Positions 50,881 through 60,153 of a stretch of 64,000 nt of DNA are shown here, one piece after another. Each line of letters opens with the position of its first letter. Within the stretch, counting starts at the first letter, position 1. Made by a program: the position numbers and the translations under genes. Under the pieces are notes generated by a model. It saw nothing but the letters and a program-made list of their open reading frames with translations. It was not told where the DNA came from and made no database searches. Origin of the DNA: Rhodoblastus sp963804045 (GTDB lineage: Bacteria > Pseudomonadota > Alphaproteobacteria > Rhizobiales > Beijerinckiaceae); assembly GCA_963804045.1 (NCBI GenBank), contig CAWDOR010000036.1, positions 101,106-165,105 of the forward strand, given 5' to 3'.

Positions 50881-51759
50881 TCAGCCGCCGACGCGGCTTA
50901 AGCCCGCGCGGGCGGTGGGCTGGTCGGAATTCAGCGACAGCGCGCGGCGGTAATTGTCCGAGGCCTGTTTGCGGTCGCCCTTCTTTTCATAGGCGAGGCC
51001 GAGCGCCGCCCAGGCCTCGGCATTGTGATTGTCGACATTGAGCGCGGCGTTGAAATCCTCGACGGCCTTGTCCGGCTTGCCCAGCGCCAGCAGGCTCTGG
51101 CCGCGCGCCAGATAGGGCGCGGCGGCGAAGGGATCGCGGTCGATGGCGTTGTCGAAATCGGAGACGGCGCGCTGATTGTCGCCCTGTTTCTGATAGATCA
51201 GCCCGCGCGCGTGAAACGACTGGGCGTTTTCCGGCTGGAGGCGAATTGCCTCGTCGAGATCGCGCAGCGCCGCGTCGAACTGGCCCTGGGCGCGCTCGAC
51301 ATTGGCGCGGCCGAGATAGGCCGGGGCATGGGCGGGATTGGCCTCGATGGCGCGGGAGAAATCGGCCCGCGCGGCGTCATTGGCGCCGGTCTGGCGTTCG
51401 GCCAGGGCGCGGTTGGTATAGGCCGAGGCGTTGCGCGGATCGAGCTTGATCGCCTGGTTGAAATCGCCGATGGCGCGGTCGTATTTGCCGATCTTGGCCA
51501 AAGCCACGCCACGGGTGTTATAGGCTTCGGGATCGGTGGGATGATTGGCGACCACGGCGTCGAGCGAATCGATATTGGCCTCGACCGCCTTGGGATCGGC
51601 CCGGGATATTTCGGCATAGCCGGGGCCTTGCCGGCCGGAATTCAATCCGGTCATAGAATTGCAGCCGGCGAGCGGCGCGGCCAGGGCCAGCAGGGCGAGA
51701 GAGAGCAAAGGAATTCTGGCCATTTGTGCCATCCGCAGTGGGGAGCCGTCGCGCGCCAT
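50881..51759 (-). CDS. TPR-repeat lipoprotein
   Basis: 292 residues from the ATG at 51759, which has GAGG 7 nt upstream. A signal with lipobox LAGC (LLALAAPLAGCNSM) and about six to seven tetratricopeptide repeats (NTRGVALAKIGKYDRAIGDF, AYTNRALAERQTGANDAARA, SFHARGLIYQKQGDNQRAVS and others). It should be an outer-membrane-attached protein-protein scaffold in the periplasm. Partner unknown. Confidence 0.88.
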   Translation of the reverse strand: MARDGSPLRMAQMARIPLLSLALLALAAPLAGCNSMTGLNSGRQGPGYAEISRADPKAVEANIDSLDAVVANHPTDPEAYNTRGVALAKIGKYDRAIGDFNQAIKLDPRNASAYTNRALAERQTGANDAARADFSRAIEANPAHAPAYLGRANVERAQGQFDAALRDLDEAIRLQPENAQSFHARGLIYQKQGDNQRAVSDFDNAIDRDPFAAAPYLARGQSLLALGKPDKAVEDFNAALNVDNHNAEAWAALGLAYEKKGDRKQASDNYRRALSLNSDQPTARAGLSRVGG

Positions 51760-51970
51760 GGGTTTTGCCTCGAATCTTTCGGGATTCGCGGCGTCCGCGC
51801 CGCGCACACCATCGGTCATTTTCCATAACCAATCGTTATTGCGCGCCCACCGCATAAGGTCGCATTAAGGCGGAAAGGGGGCAAGAAAGCGAAAACGCCC
51901 GCCGCCAAATTGCGAAGAACGCAAAACGGGCGAAGGGCGCAAAAGTCGCGAGGGACCGGTGTTTTGGGGC

Positions 51971-52204
51971 TCAGCGAGCCGCGGGCTTGGGCTTCATCGG
52001 CAGCAGGCCTTCGCGCTGCAGCTTCTTGCGCGCCAGCTTGCGGGCGCGGCGCACGGCTTCCGCCTGTTCGCGGGCGCGCTTCTCGGAAGGCTTCTCATAA
52101 TGGCCGCGCAGCTTCATCTCGCGGAAAATGCCTTCGCGTTGCATTTTTTTCTTCAGCGCCTTGAGCGCCTGATCGACATTATTGTCGCGAACCAGAACTT
52201 GCAC
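51971..52204 (-). CDS. rpsU: 30S ribosomal protein S21
   Basis: 77 residues. MQVLVRDNNVDQALKALKKK and REMKLRGHYEKPSEKRARE are the standard alphaproteobacterial S21. It binds the 30S platform near the anti-Shine-Dalgarno region. Confidence 0.96.
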   Translation of the reverse strand: MQVLVRDNNVDQALKALKKKMQREGIFREMKLRGHYEKPSEKRAREQAEAVRRARKLARKKLQREGLLPMKPKPAAR

Positions 52205-52344
52205 GCCATCATCCCGTAGCAGGGGCCTCCGCTTTGGCGCGACAGCGCCTGGAGACCAGATTGAATAAGATTTCTTAGCGCTTGCGGAGCGCCGGACCGT
52301 TGGCGGTTGCGATAACAGAAAGCTTAACCCCTGTCCAGCGCTTG

Positions 52345-53112
52345 TCAGGCCGGTCCCGCCGGATCGTAGCCGAACCAGACGAAATCGTCGTGAAATCTCT
52401 CGCGGACGATGGCGCGGTCCTCATCGGCGGCGAACAAGTCGCCGGCGCGAAGCCGGCGGCGCGGCGCGCTGACATTGTCATGCGGCAAGGCCTCGGCGGG
52501 CAGGTCGAAGCGCGCGCAGAACCGGGGCCATTGGCTCTCGATTTCCTCGAGACGAATGAATTCATTGATGAGCAGGCCGTCGCCGGTCTCGTTGCAGACG
52601 CCGAGCCATTGCGGAATATAGGCGGGATCGTCAAGCAGCGCGGGATGACGAAGAAAGCCGGCGAAGGGCCGCGATTCGGCCAGCGAATTGATATAGGCGC
52701 GCATCGCCGGATAGTTCCATGGGGCGCTGTCGGGCAGCGCGACCGCCCGCGCCCAGGCGGCGCGGTCCGCGTCCTCGACGGGAAGGCCGAGCGCGGCGCC
52801 CTCCTGTTCGGCCAGGCCGGCGATATAATTATAAAGCGAGGCGGCGCGCGCGAAAGGATGGCGCACGGTCGCCCAGGAATAATAATGCAGCCAGGTTTCG
52901 GCGCCGATCACCTTGGCGATATCCGAGGCGAAACTATGCTTGTTCAAGCCATAGCGCGCCGAATACTCCGCCTGCATCACCTCGCCGAGGGCGCTGCTGC
53001 CCAGGCTGACGTCATTCCATCGCGAATATTCGTGGAGCTTGTTTTCAACCGAAGTGCCGCCGCATTTGGGCAAATGGACGTAAATCATCCGCAAGCTGTT
53101 CATAATCAACAC
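52345..53112 (-). CDS. Sulfotransferase-family protein
   Basis: 255 residues. The 5'-phosphosulfate-binding loop is IYVHLPKCGGTSVENKL and the 3'-phosphate motif is ATVRHPFARAASLYNY, as in carbohydrate sulfotransferases of the Sulfotransfer_2 type. The ATG at 53103 is an alternative start. It stands alone, without capsule genes nearby, and the 200 bases upstream are empty. Acceptor unknown. Confidence 0.85.
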   Translation of the reverse strand: MLIMNSLRMIYVHLPKCGGTSVENKLHEYSRWNDVSLGSSALGEVMQAEYSARYGLNKHSFASDIAKVIGAETWLHYYSWATVRHPFARAASLYNYIAGLAEQEGAALGLPVEDADRAAWARAVALPDSAPWNYPAMRAYINSLAESRPFAGFLRHPALLDDPAYIPQWLGVCNETGDGLLINEFIRLEEIESQWPRFCARFDLPAEALPHDNVSAPRRRLRAGDLFAADEDRAIVRERFHDDFVWFGYDPAGPA

Positions 53113-53316
53113 GATGAAACGATCCTTCGATCCTTGCGTCCGCTTCGATCCTTGAGCCCCGCGTGGGCGGGCTCTCGGCTCGCGCGAGATTTTAATTTCA
53201 TTGCCGGCAGGCTTCGGCGCGGTCGGGGCAAGCCGCCATTCTTCGCCGCGTTTTCAAGCTGGCGGCGCGCGCGAAGGTCGATCCAGATGCGCGGATGTCA
53301 TTCTATCGTCGCGCTT

Positions 53317-53886
53317 CTAACATAAAATATTTCCCTCGCATCGCAGAAAAATCAGTTCGGTTTCTCCATAATCCCTGCGCTCGAGCAGCTCATAGCCAGG
53401 CGCGGGCTCGAACATGGCCGCCGCCGCCTCCTCGACGACGACCAGCGCGCCCGGCTTCAGCCAGCCGCCGCGCGAAAGGGCGGTCAGCGCCGGCTCGGCC
53501 AGGCCGCGATCGTAGGGCGGATCGAGAAAAGCCAGGTCATAGGCCGGCCCAGGCGGCGCGGCGCCGAGACGGCGGGCGTCGCGGCGGAAAGTGCGGGTGA
53601 CGCCGCCCAGTCCGAGAGCCTCGATATTTTCGCGGATCAGCGCCCGGGCCTCGGCGCCGTCATCCACAAGCAGCGCGAACGCGGCGCCGCGCGAAACGGC
53701 CTCAAGCGCCAGCGCGCCCGTGCCGGCGAACAGGTCGATGACCCGCGCGCCCGGAACCGGGTCATCGTAGGAATGGGCGAGAATATTGAACAGGCTCTCG
53801 CGCAGCCGGTCGGAGGTCGGGCGAATGCCCTGGCCCTGCGGCCCCCTGAGAGTCCGGCCCTTCAGCCGGCCGCCGACAATGCGCAT
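53317..53886 (-). CDS. rsmD: 16S rRNA (guanine966-N2)-methyltransferase
   Basis: 189 residues. MRIVGGRLKGRTLRGPQG, RPTSDRLRESLFNIL, VIDLFAGTGALALEAVSRGA (SAM loop) and LAFLDPPYDRG (catalytic DPPY) are the RsmD motifs. It begins at the last base of the upstream pseudouridine synthase gene. Confidence 0.95.
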   Translation of the reverse strand: MRIVGGRLKGRTLRGPQGQGIRPTSDRLRESLFNILAHSYDDPVPGARVIDLFAGTGALALEAVSRGAAFALLVDDGAEARALIRENIEALGLGGVTRTFRRDARRLGAAPPGPAYDLAFLDPPYDRGLAEPALTALSRGGWLKPGALVVVEEAAAAMFEPAPGYELLERRDYGETELIFLRCEGNILC

Positions 53887-55484
53887 CAGGCTTTCGGGCG
53901 CGACGGCCTGCCGCCTCTGCCGGGCGGCTTGCCGCCGCCGCCGCCAAACGGTTTCGGCGCGCCCCGGTTCTGGGGCCTGTCGCCTCGCCTGCTGGGTTTT
54001 TCGCTCCGACCGGACGGTCCTTCGCCCTTGCCCGCGGGGCGCTCGCTTCGACCGAAAGGTCTTTCGCTCCGGCCGGCGGGCTTTTCGTTGCGTCCGAAGG
54101 GCTTTTCACTCCGGCCGGCGGGCTTGCCGCCCTGGGGCTCGCCACGAAATGTCTTGGGGGCGAAGCTCTTGGCCGCGCCGGCCTCTCCACGCGGCGGCCC
54201 GGACCGTTTCGGTCCGCGCTCGCCCTTGAAGTCGCGCTTGAAATCGCCCGCGAAGTCCGGCTTGCCCTCGGCCCGGCCCCGGGGCTTGCGCTCGCCCTCG
54301 AACCGTTCGGGGCGCGCCTCGGCGCCTTCGCGTTCGGCACGGAAGCGCCGGGCGTTGCGATTGTCGGGCGAAATTTCCGGTTTGCGCGCGATGCTGACGC
54401 GCTCCACCGTCACCGCGCGTCCCTTGCGGTCGGCGGTCTCGCCCTTTTCGACCCGGCGACGCGGGCCTTTTTCGGCCTTGACGCGGTCGTCGCGCAGGGC
54501 CGAGACATGCTTGCGCGGCTCCGGCTTTTTTGGCGCGGGGCGTGGCGCATCCGGCCCGGCGCGGTGCGGGCGGATCTTGTCTCCGCCGCGCGGGGCGCGA
54601 ATTTCTTCCGGCTCCGGCTCGGGAGTGCGGTCGATCACCGGCCCGTCGAAATCGGCGCCCGATTCGGCCGCGAGTTTTTCGCCCAATTGCTCAACGAGCA
54701 CGCGGGTGCGCACTTCCTCGACCGTCCCCTCGGCCATTTCGCCGAGTTGGAACGGGCCGTAGGACAGGCGGATCAGCCGGTTTACGCCCAACCCCAGATG
54801 CTCAAGCAATTTCTTGACTTCGCGATTCTTGCCTTCGCGCAGGCCGAGCGAAATCCAGACATTGGCGCCCTGGACGCGGTCGAGCTTGGCGTCGACGCCG
54901 GCATAATCGACGCCCTCGAGGGTCACGCCCTTTTTCAGCGTGTCGAGTTTGGTCTGATCGGTGTGGCCATTGGCGCGGGCGCGATAGCGGCGCAGCCAGC
55001 CGGTCGCCGGCAATTCGAGGGTCCGCGCCAGTCCGCCGTCATTGGTCAGCAGCAGCAAGCCCTCCGTGTTGATGTCGAGTTGTCCGATCGACATCAGCCG
55101 GGGCAGGGCCGGATTATGCTCGGCGATATAGTCGAACACCGTGGCGCGCCCCTCGGGGTCGCGGTCGGTGGTCACCAGTCCCCGCGGCTTGTGGAACAGG
55201 AACAGCCTCGTGCGCTCGCGGGTCGCCAGCGGCTTGCCGTCCACCGCGATCTTGTCGTCTTCCGTGACGTTGAGCGCGGCGCTGACCAGGGTCTGGCCAT
55301 TGACGGCCACCCGTCCGGCGGCGATCCACTCCTCCGCGTCGCGGCGCGAGCACAGGCCGGCGCGCGCCATCACCTTGGCGATGCGCTCGCCCTCATGTTC
55401 CTTGGCCTCGAGAATCTTGCCCGTGACTTTGGGTTTTGCGGGCGGCTTTTTGCGCGAGGGCGTTTTGGCTCTGTCGTTGCTCAT
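53886..55484 (-). CDS. RluB/RsuA-type pseudouridine synthase with long basic low-complexity tail
   Basis: 532 residues from the ATG at 55484. S4 domain (IAKVMARAGLCSRRDAEEWI), catalytic region with GQLDINTEGLLLLTNDG (Asp in GxLDxxTxG), and NREVKKLLEHLGLGVNRLIR. The enzyme ends near residue 310; the remaining about 220 residues are Arg/Lys/Pro/Gly-rich with degenerate repeats of the form (K/R)P(A/F)GR(S/N)E. The tail probably binds RNA or the ribosome; typical members end at about 250-300 residues. The substrate is probably 23S rRNA. Confidence 0.9.
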   Translation of the reverse strand: MSNDRAKTPSRKKPPAKPKVTGKILEAKEHEGERIAKVMARAGLCSRRDAEEWIAAGRVAVNGQTLVSAALNVTEDDKIAVDGKPLATRERTRLFLFHKPRGLVTTDRDPEGRATVFDYIAEHNPALPRLMSIGQLDINTEGLLLLTNDGGLARTLELPATGWLRRYRARANGHTDQTKLDTLKKGVTLEGVDYAGVDAKLDRVQGANVWISLGLREGKNREVKKLLEHLGLGVNRLIRLSYGPFQLGEMAEGTVEEVRTRVLVEQLGEKLAAESGADFDGPVIDRTPEPEPEEIRAPRGGDKIRPHRAGPDAPRPAPKKPEPRKHVSALRDDRVKAEKGPRRRVEKGETADRKGRAVTVERVSIARKPEISPDNRNARRFRAEREGAEARPERFEGERKPRGRAEGKPDFAGDFKRDFKGERGPKRSGPPRGEAGAAKSFAPKTFRGEPQGGKPAGRSEKPFGRNEKPAGRSERPFGRSERPAGKGEGPSGRSEKPSRRGDRPQNRGAPKPFGGGGGKPPGRGGRPSRPKA

Positions 55485-55533
55485 CGCGTTCTGATAGCAA
55501 CAGACGCCGCAATTTGCGAATGGTTTTGCTGCC

Positions 55534-55992
55534 TTGTCCGAGAAAACCCCGGCTTTCGACCCTTTTGCCCGCGCTTTCGCCGAGGCGCGGGCGGCGGCCG
55601 CGCGCGGCGAGGCGCCGATCGGCGCCTGCGTGACCCGCGACGGTGAATTTTTATCGGCCGCCGGCAATCGCACCCTGGAAGATCGCGATCCGACCGCCCA
55701 TGCCGAACTGCTGGCGATCCGCGAAGCCGCGAGAAAAATCGGCGATGAGCGGCTGACCGGCTGCGACCTCTATGTGACCCTGGAGCCCTGCGCCATGTGC
55801 GCCGGGGCCATTTCCCACGCCCGGCTGCGGCGGCTTTATTACGCCGCCGAGGATGAAAAGGGCGGCGCCGTGGACAATGGCCCGCGCTTTTTCGCGCAAA
55901 AGACCTGTCATCATAGCCCGGAGGTCTATGGCGGCATCCGGGCTTCGGAAGCCGCCGAGATTTTGCGGGAGTTTTTTAAGGCGCGGCGGTAG
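55534..55992 (+). CDS. tadA: tRNA-specific adenosine deaminase-like cytidine/adenosine deaminase
   Basis: 152 residues from a TTG at 55534; no in-frame ATG occurs before the domain. Zinc motifs THAELLAIREAARK (His-Ala-Glu) and LEPCAMCAGAISHARL (PCxxC). The ending ILREFFKARR fits TadA, which makes inosine 34 in tRNA-Arg; guanine deaminase or other deaminases are possible. It is divergent from the pseudouridine synthase, as in many related genomes. Confidence 0.88.
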   Translation: MSEKTPAFDPFARAFAEARAAAARGEAPIGACVTRDGEFLSAAGNRTLEDRDPTAHAELLAIREAARKIGDERLTGCDLYVTLEPCAMCAGAISHARLRRLYYAAEDEKGGAVDNGPRFFAQKTCHHSPEVYGGIRASEAAEILREFFKARR

Positions 55993-56092
55993 CGAGCGGG
56001 CGAGCGTGGGCGGCTCGGCGCTGATTTTCTCGCGGCGGCGCGGATCGCAGCGACTGGGCGTAGACTCGATTTTAACGGGAGGCGCGGGCGCC

Positions 56093-56518
56093 ATGGGGAG
56101 TGACACGAAGGTTCGGACCGGCCAATGCCATTGTGGCGCGGTGCGTTTCGAGGCGGCGCTCAGCGACGGCTTCAATTCGATCCGTCGCTGCACCTGTTCC
56201 TACTGCCGGATGCGAGGCGCCGTCGTTGTCATGGCGGAAATGGGAGGGATCAGAATTCTTCAGGGTGAGGATTCGCTGACGAGCTACCGCTTCCACACCG
56301 GAACCGCGCGGCACTTCTTCTGTTCTCGCTGCGGAATATACACCCATCATCAACGAAGGTCGAACCAGAACCTGTTTGCCGTGAACGTGGCTTGCCTGGA
56401 CGGCGTGAGCCCCTTCGATTTCCCCGAAGTGCCGGTCATGGATGGCGTCAATCATACGAGCGATACCGGCAAGCCAACGCGACAAGCGGGGATGCTCCGT
56501 TTCATCCCATTTGACTAG
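56093..56518 (+). CDS. GFA/CENP-V-family zinc protein
   Basis: 141 residues from the ATG at 56093 after GGGAGG. Cysteine pattern of the Gfa fold: GQCHCGAVRFEA, CTCSYCRMRG, FFCSRCGIYTHHQRRS. Family members include glutathione-dependent formaldehyde-activating enzyme, but most, such as this short form, have unproven roles. A link to formaldehyde handling would suit a methylotroph; that is inference. Confidence 0.85.
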   Translation: MGSDTKVRTGQCHCGAVRFEAALSDGFNSIRRCTCSYCRMRGAVVVMAEMGGIRILQGEDSLTSYRFHTGTARHFFCSRCGIYTHHQRRSNQNLFAVNVACLDGVSPFDFPEVPVMDGVNHTSDTGKPTRQAGMLRFIPFD

Positions 56519-56543
56519 CTATCGCGGCCGGCCATGACTCGCG

Positions 56544-57386
56544 TCACAGCCGGCTCAGCAATTCGGTCTTTTTCGCCGCGAATTCCTCGTCGGTCAGGAT
56601 ATTTTTTTCCTTGAGGGCCGCGAGCTTCTCGATCAGCGCGAAAATATCGTCGGCCAAGGTTTGAGTCGGCGGCGCTGGCGGCGGAGGGGCGAATGCAGCG
56701 GGCGCCGTAGGGGGTGGTTCCGGCGGCGACGAAATCTGCGCGGCCGGGCTGACCAGCGGCAGGTCGGACACCCGGACAAGGCCAAATTGGCTGGTGAAAC
56801 TCAGCGACTGGTCGCCGCTCTGCTGCTGGGAAAAGCCGCCGATGGCGTGATCGCCGCTGTCATAAATCCTGGTTTCGCCGCCAATGCGCAGCGCCAGCCG
56901 GCGCGCGCCCGGGAAAAAGGCGTAGCGCAAATCATTTTGCGCGCCGGTGGCGGAGGGCGAACCAAGTTCGGCGGGCCACCAGTTGTTTGGGTCGCTCCCA
57001 GGAACGAACAGGCTGACGCCCGAGCCGGCGCCCTGCGTCTGAAAAGAGCCTCCGCCCTGACTCTGAAACGACCCGCCGCCCTGCGATTGTGTCTGGCTCT
57101 GGCTGGGGGCGGCGAAAAACGGCTGGTTGCGCAACAGGCCCGACAGTTCGTCGCAGAGCGCGCCGACCCGATATTTCAGGCCCTGGTTGAACATGTCGCC
57201 GATCATGATCATCCCGCCCTGCGACCATTGGCCCATGCCGCCAAATTCGGGATGATTGAATTGCGCCTGAAAGCCATTGCCGGCGGCCACGGCCGCTAGC
57301 AACGCGGTGACGGCGTCGGGGCTGAAACCGTGGCGTTGCGCGAGATCGTCGACGATTCGCCGACCGTCCGGGCTCAGTGTCTGCAT
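56544..57386 (-). CDS. SHOCT-domain protein
   Basis: 280 residues from the ATG at 57386 (GGAG 8 nt upstream). An N-terminal helical part (SPDGRRIVDDLAQRHGFSPD), a Gln/Ser/Gly-rich repeat (QSQGGGSFQSQGGGSFQTQG), a central beta-rich domain (GARRLALRIGGETRIYDSGD), a Pro/Ala linker and a C-terminal SHOCT helix pair (LIEKLAALKEKNILTDEEFA). Function unknown; SHOCT modules usually mediate oligomerisation. Confidence 0.8.
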   Translation of the reverse strand: MQTLSPDGRRIVDDLAQRHGFSPDAVTALLAAVAAGNGFQAQFNHPEFGGMGQWSQGGMIMIGDMFNQGLKYRVGALCDELSGLLRNQPFFAAPSQSQTQSQGGGSFQSQGGGSFQTQGAGSGVSLFVPGSDPNNWWPAELGSPSATGAQNDLRYAFFPGARRLALRIGGETRIYDSGDHAIGGFSQQQSGDQSLSFTSQFGLVRVSDLPLVSPAAQISSPPEPPPTAPAAFAPPPPAPPTQTLADDIFALIEKLAALKEKNILTDEEFAAKKTELLSRL

Positions 57387-57445
57387 GGATATTGCTCCGT
57401 CAGTCGCCACAAGGCCCTTTTACGCGCGATGGGTCAAGCCCGGCG

Positions 57446-58264
57446 CTATTTGGTCGTCAGCACGCCAAACCCCTGCTTCTTGAAGAAGGGCGCGGCTTCC
57501 GCGCTTTCCAGCCAGCTCAAAAATCTTTCCGCTTCCGGTCTGGCGACCGCTGTCAAGGCGATCGGATAGAGCACCGGCGGATGGCTGTCCTGCGGGAACA
57601 TCGCGACGATCTTCGCGTCCGGCGCGGCGGCGCGGGCATCGGTGGCGTAGACTATGCCCAGCGGGGTCTCGCCGCGCGACACATAGAGCAGGGCGGAGCG
57701 GACGCTGTCGGCCAGGGCCAGATGGTCCTTCACCGCGTCCCAGGCGCCGAGATGGGTCAGCGCCGCCTGGCCATATTTGCCGGCTGGCACGCTGGAGGGG
57801 TCGCCCATGGACAGGCGGCCGTCCTTCAGCGCGCCGGTCAGGCCGGCGGCGGTCAGGGCCACGGCGTCGGGGCCGTCCTTGGGCGCGATCAGCACCAGCT
57901 CGTTGGCGAGGAAATCCCTGCGGCTTTCGACCTTCACCAGTTTCTTGCCGGCGAGATAGTCCATGCTCTCCTCATCGGCGCCGACGAAAATATCGGCGGG
58001 CGCGCCGGCTTCGATCTGCCGGGCCAGCGGAAAGGAGGCGGCGTAGGAAATGGCCAGATCCTCGCCAGTCTTGGCCTTCCAGGCGGCGGCGGCGTCGCCC
58101 AGGGCGTTTTTCAGGCTGGCGGCGGCGAAAATGGTCAGGGTCGCCGTCTGCGCCGCCGGCGCGGGGTCGAGCGCATAGGCGGGCGAGGCGGCGAGAACCA
58201 GCGCGGCCAGCGCGGCCAGCGCGAGGCGCGGCGAAAAAGCCTGGCGAAACCGGGTGAGGCCCAT
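57446..58264 (-). CDS. modA: Molybdate ABC transporter substrate-binding protein (orphan)
   Basis: 272 residues from the ATG at 58264 with GGAG upstream. Signal peptide, then LTIFAAASLKNALGDAAAAW and AISYAASFPLARQIEAGAPADIFVGAD, the ModA oxyanion site. It binds molybdate or tungstate in the periplasm. No modB or modC is adjacent, so the permease must be elsewhere. Relevant to the molybdenum nitrate reductase at 2799-5483. Confidence 0.92.
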   Translation of the reverse strand: MGLTRFRQAFSPRLALAALAALVLAASPAYALDPAPAAQTATLTIFAAASLKNALGDAAAAWKAKTGEDLAISYAASFPLARQIEAGAPADIFVGADEESMDYLAGKKLVKVESRRDFLANELVLIAPKDGPDAVALTAAGLTGALKDGRLSMGDPSSVPAGKYGQAALTHLGAWDAVKDHLALADSVRSALLYVSRGETPLGIVYATDARAAAPDAKIVAMFPQDSHPPVLYPIALTAVARPEAERFLSWLESAEAAPFFKKQGFGVLTTK

Positions 58265-58359
58265 AGTCGCATTCTCCTTTAAACTCATTCCATGCCATAA
58301 AGGCCCGGAGACTCGCGGCGCGAGCCAATATGTAAGCCTTCTATATCACTGGAGAAAAC

Positions 58360-59655
58360 ATGGCGGAAGCAAATCAGGGCGCTTCGGCTTTCCAACAACA
58401 TCCCTTGCGTGCGCGAATTTTGGGCGAATTGCATGCAAGACCGACACGGCCGCTGGAAAGTCCCGGGCGCATTCTGCATTTTGCTTTCCTGGTGGATGGC
58501 GCCCAGGCCGAGGCCGACCGTCAGGCGCTGGTCAAGGCCTGCCTCGAGCGCGGACAGCCGGGGCCGGACGCGCAATTGCGGCAATATCGGCTGGAAATGG
58601 CCGGCGTCGCCCTGGTCTGGGAGCGCCATGGCGAATTCATCACCCATAGCTGGGAGTTTTCCGGGCCTGAGTCTCAGGGCCTGTTCGATCCGACGCCCGC
58701 CGCCTTGATGAGCAAAGTGCGTTTGCTGCCGCAGGCCGGGCCGCTGCTGGTCGCCGCCGATCTGCATCTGGTCGCCGGCGACGCCGACCCGGCCGTCTTG
58801 AACGAACAGTTCGGTCCGCTGCAAATCGCGGTTTCCGAGGCCAATCGCAACAGGGCGCTGATCGCCACCGATTTCGCCCCCGACACCTTCGGCTTCGTCC
58901 GCATTCTCGTCGCCAATCGCTCCATGCCCGCCCTGTCGGCCGGGCGGCTGGCGCAAAGGCTGCTGGAGATCGAGACCTATCGCACTCTGGCCTTGCTGGG
59001 CCTGCCCGAGGCGCAAAAACTGGCGCCGGCGATCCGCGAGATCGAGGGCGAATTGCCGCGCCTGCTGGTGGCCATGACTCATGCCCAGGGCGTGCAGCAG
59101 AACCGGCAATTGCTCGACGATCTCACCGGGCTCGCCACCCAGCTCGAAACCGATTCCGCCGCCAGCCAATATCGTTTCGGCGCGACGCGCGCCTATGCCG
59201 AACTGGTGCAGGAGCGGCTCGAGGCCATAGATGAAACCGCTCTGCCCGATTATCCCAGCTGGGACGGCTTTCTCACGCGACGGCTGCAACCGGCCCTGCG
59301 CACCTGCCTCAACACCGAAGCGCGCCAGGCCGATCTGTCGCGCAAATTGACCCGCGCCGCGCAATTGTTGCGCACCAGGGTCGATACCGAGGTCGAGCAG
59401 CAGAACGGCGATCTGCTGCGGCAGATGGGTGAGCGCGTGCAATTGCAATTGCGTCTGCAGCAGACGGTAGAGGGCCTCTCGGTCGCCGCCATCACCTATT
59501 ATATTTCCAGCGTGCTGGAGCATGTTCTGGAAGGCGCGCATGAGGCGGGCGCGCATGTCGATCCGACGATCGCCACGGCGATCGCCATTCCCCTGATCGC
59601 CGGCTTCGTCTGGTGGACGGTGCGGCGAATCCGCAAGCATCACAGCGGGGAGTGA
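58360..59655 (+). CDS. DUF3422-family membrane-anchored protein
   Basis: 431 residues. HPLRARILGELHARPTRPLE and the body with ITHSWEFSG, TDFAPDTFGFVRILVAN match DUF3422, with long helices (RTRVDTEVEQQNGDLLRQMG) and two C-terminal membrane helices (LSVAAITYYISSVLEHVL, AIAIPLIAGFVWWTVRR). Function unknown; common in proteobacteria. Confidence 0.9.
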   Translation: MAEANQGASAFQQHPLRARILGELHARPTRPLESPGRILHFAFLVDGAQAEADRQALVKACLERGQPGPDAQLRQYRLEMAGVALVWERHGEFITHSWEFSGPESQGLFDPTPAALMSKVRLLPQAGPLLVAADLHLVAGDADPAVLNEQFGPLQIAVSEANRNRALIATDFAPDTFGFVRILVANRSMPALSAGRLAQRLLEIETYRTLALLGLPEAQKLAPAIREIEGELPRLLVAMTHAQGVQQNRQLLDDLTGLATQLETDSAASQYRFGATRAYAELVQERLEAIDETALPDYPSWDGFLTRRLQPALRTCLNTEARQADLSRKLTRAAQLLRTRVDTEVEQQNGDLLRQMGERVQLQLRLQQTVEGLSVAAITYYISSVLEHVLEGAHEAGAHVDPTIATAIAIPLIAGFVWWTVRRIRKHHSGE

Positions 59656-59658
59656 GGC

Positions 59659-60075
59659 TCACCCCACAAGGATGCGCGCGGCGAAATAGAGCCACAGCGC
59701 CGCGAGGACCAATACGCCGGCGGCGAAGGCCTGGAAGCGGCGCAGGACATTATTGCCGCCGACGTGAATTCCGGCATGGGCCAGGCGCGTCGCCACGAAA
59801 AGCCAGGCGCCGCCGACCAGAACCCGGTCCGCCGCGCCGCTCGCCAGGGCCAGGGCGATCAGGGCGTAGAACAGAACCGGCAGTTCGAGCTGATTTTGAT
59901 AGTTGTTGGCGATCTGCCTGACCGGGTCTGGCCAGCCGGCGCTGCTCAGCGCGATTTCCTTGAGCTTGACCGCGCCGCTCTTGACGGCGTCGACGCGGGC
60001 CCGCGCCAGGGCGAAGGTCACGGCGAAGGTCAGCGCGACCTGGACGAACAGGGGCAGCAGCAGGGCCTTGGTCAT
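59659..60075 (-). CDS. MAPEG-family membrane protein
   Basis: 138 residues, four membrane helices. The conserved NNYQNQLELPVLFYALI is the MAPEG signature containing the glutathione-site Asn/Glu residues, and RLAHAGIHVGGNNVLRRF resembles its second half. Ends 3 bp after the convergent DUF3422 stop. Glutathione-linked activity is possible but unproven. Confidence 0.88.
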   Translation of the reverse strand: MTKALLLPLFVQVALTFAVTFALARARVDAVKSGAVKLKEIALSSAGWPDPVRQIANNYQNQLELPVLFYALIALALASGAADRVLVGGAWLFVATRLAHAGIHVGGNNVLRRFQAFAAGVLVLAALWLYFAARILVG

Positions 60076-60153
60076 GGAGCCTCCCGAGCGCCTCCATCGG
60101 CGCCCGGGACTGTCTCACGCCGCCTCGTCGAAGGCAATCTCAGGCCCGAAAAC

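Noticed and set aside
54010..54160. Repetitive DNA resembling a tandem-repeat or CRISPR-like array
   Set aside because: Repeats are degenerate, in frame and encode the pseudouridine synthase tail; no constant repeat with unique spacers. No CRISPR array was seen anywhere in the window.
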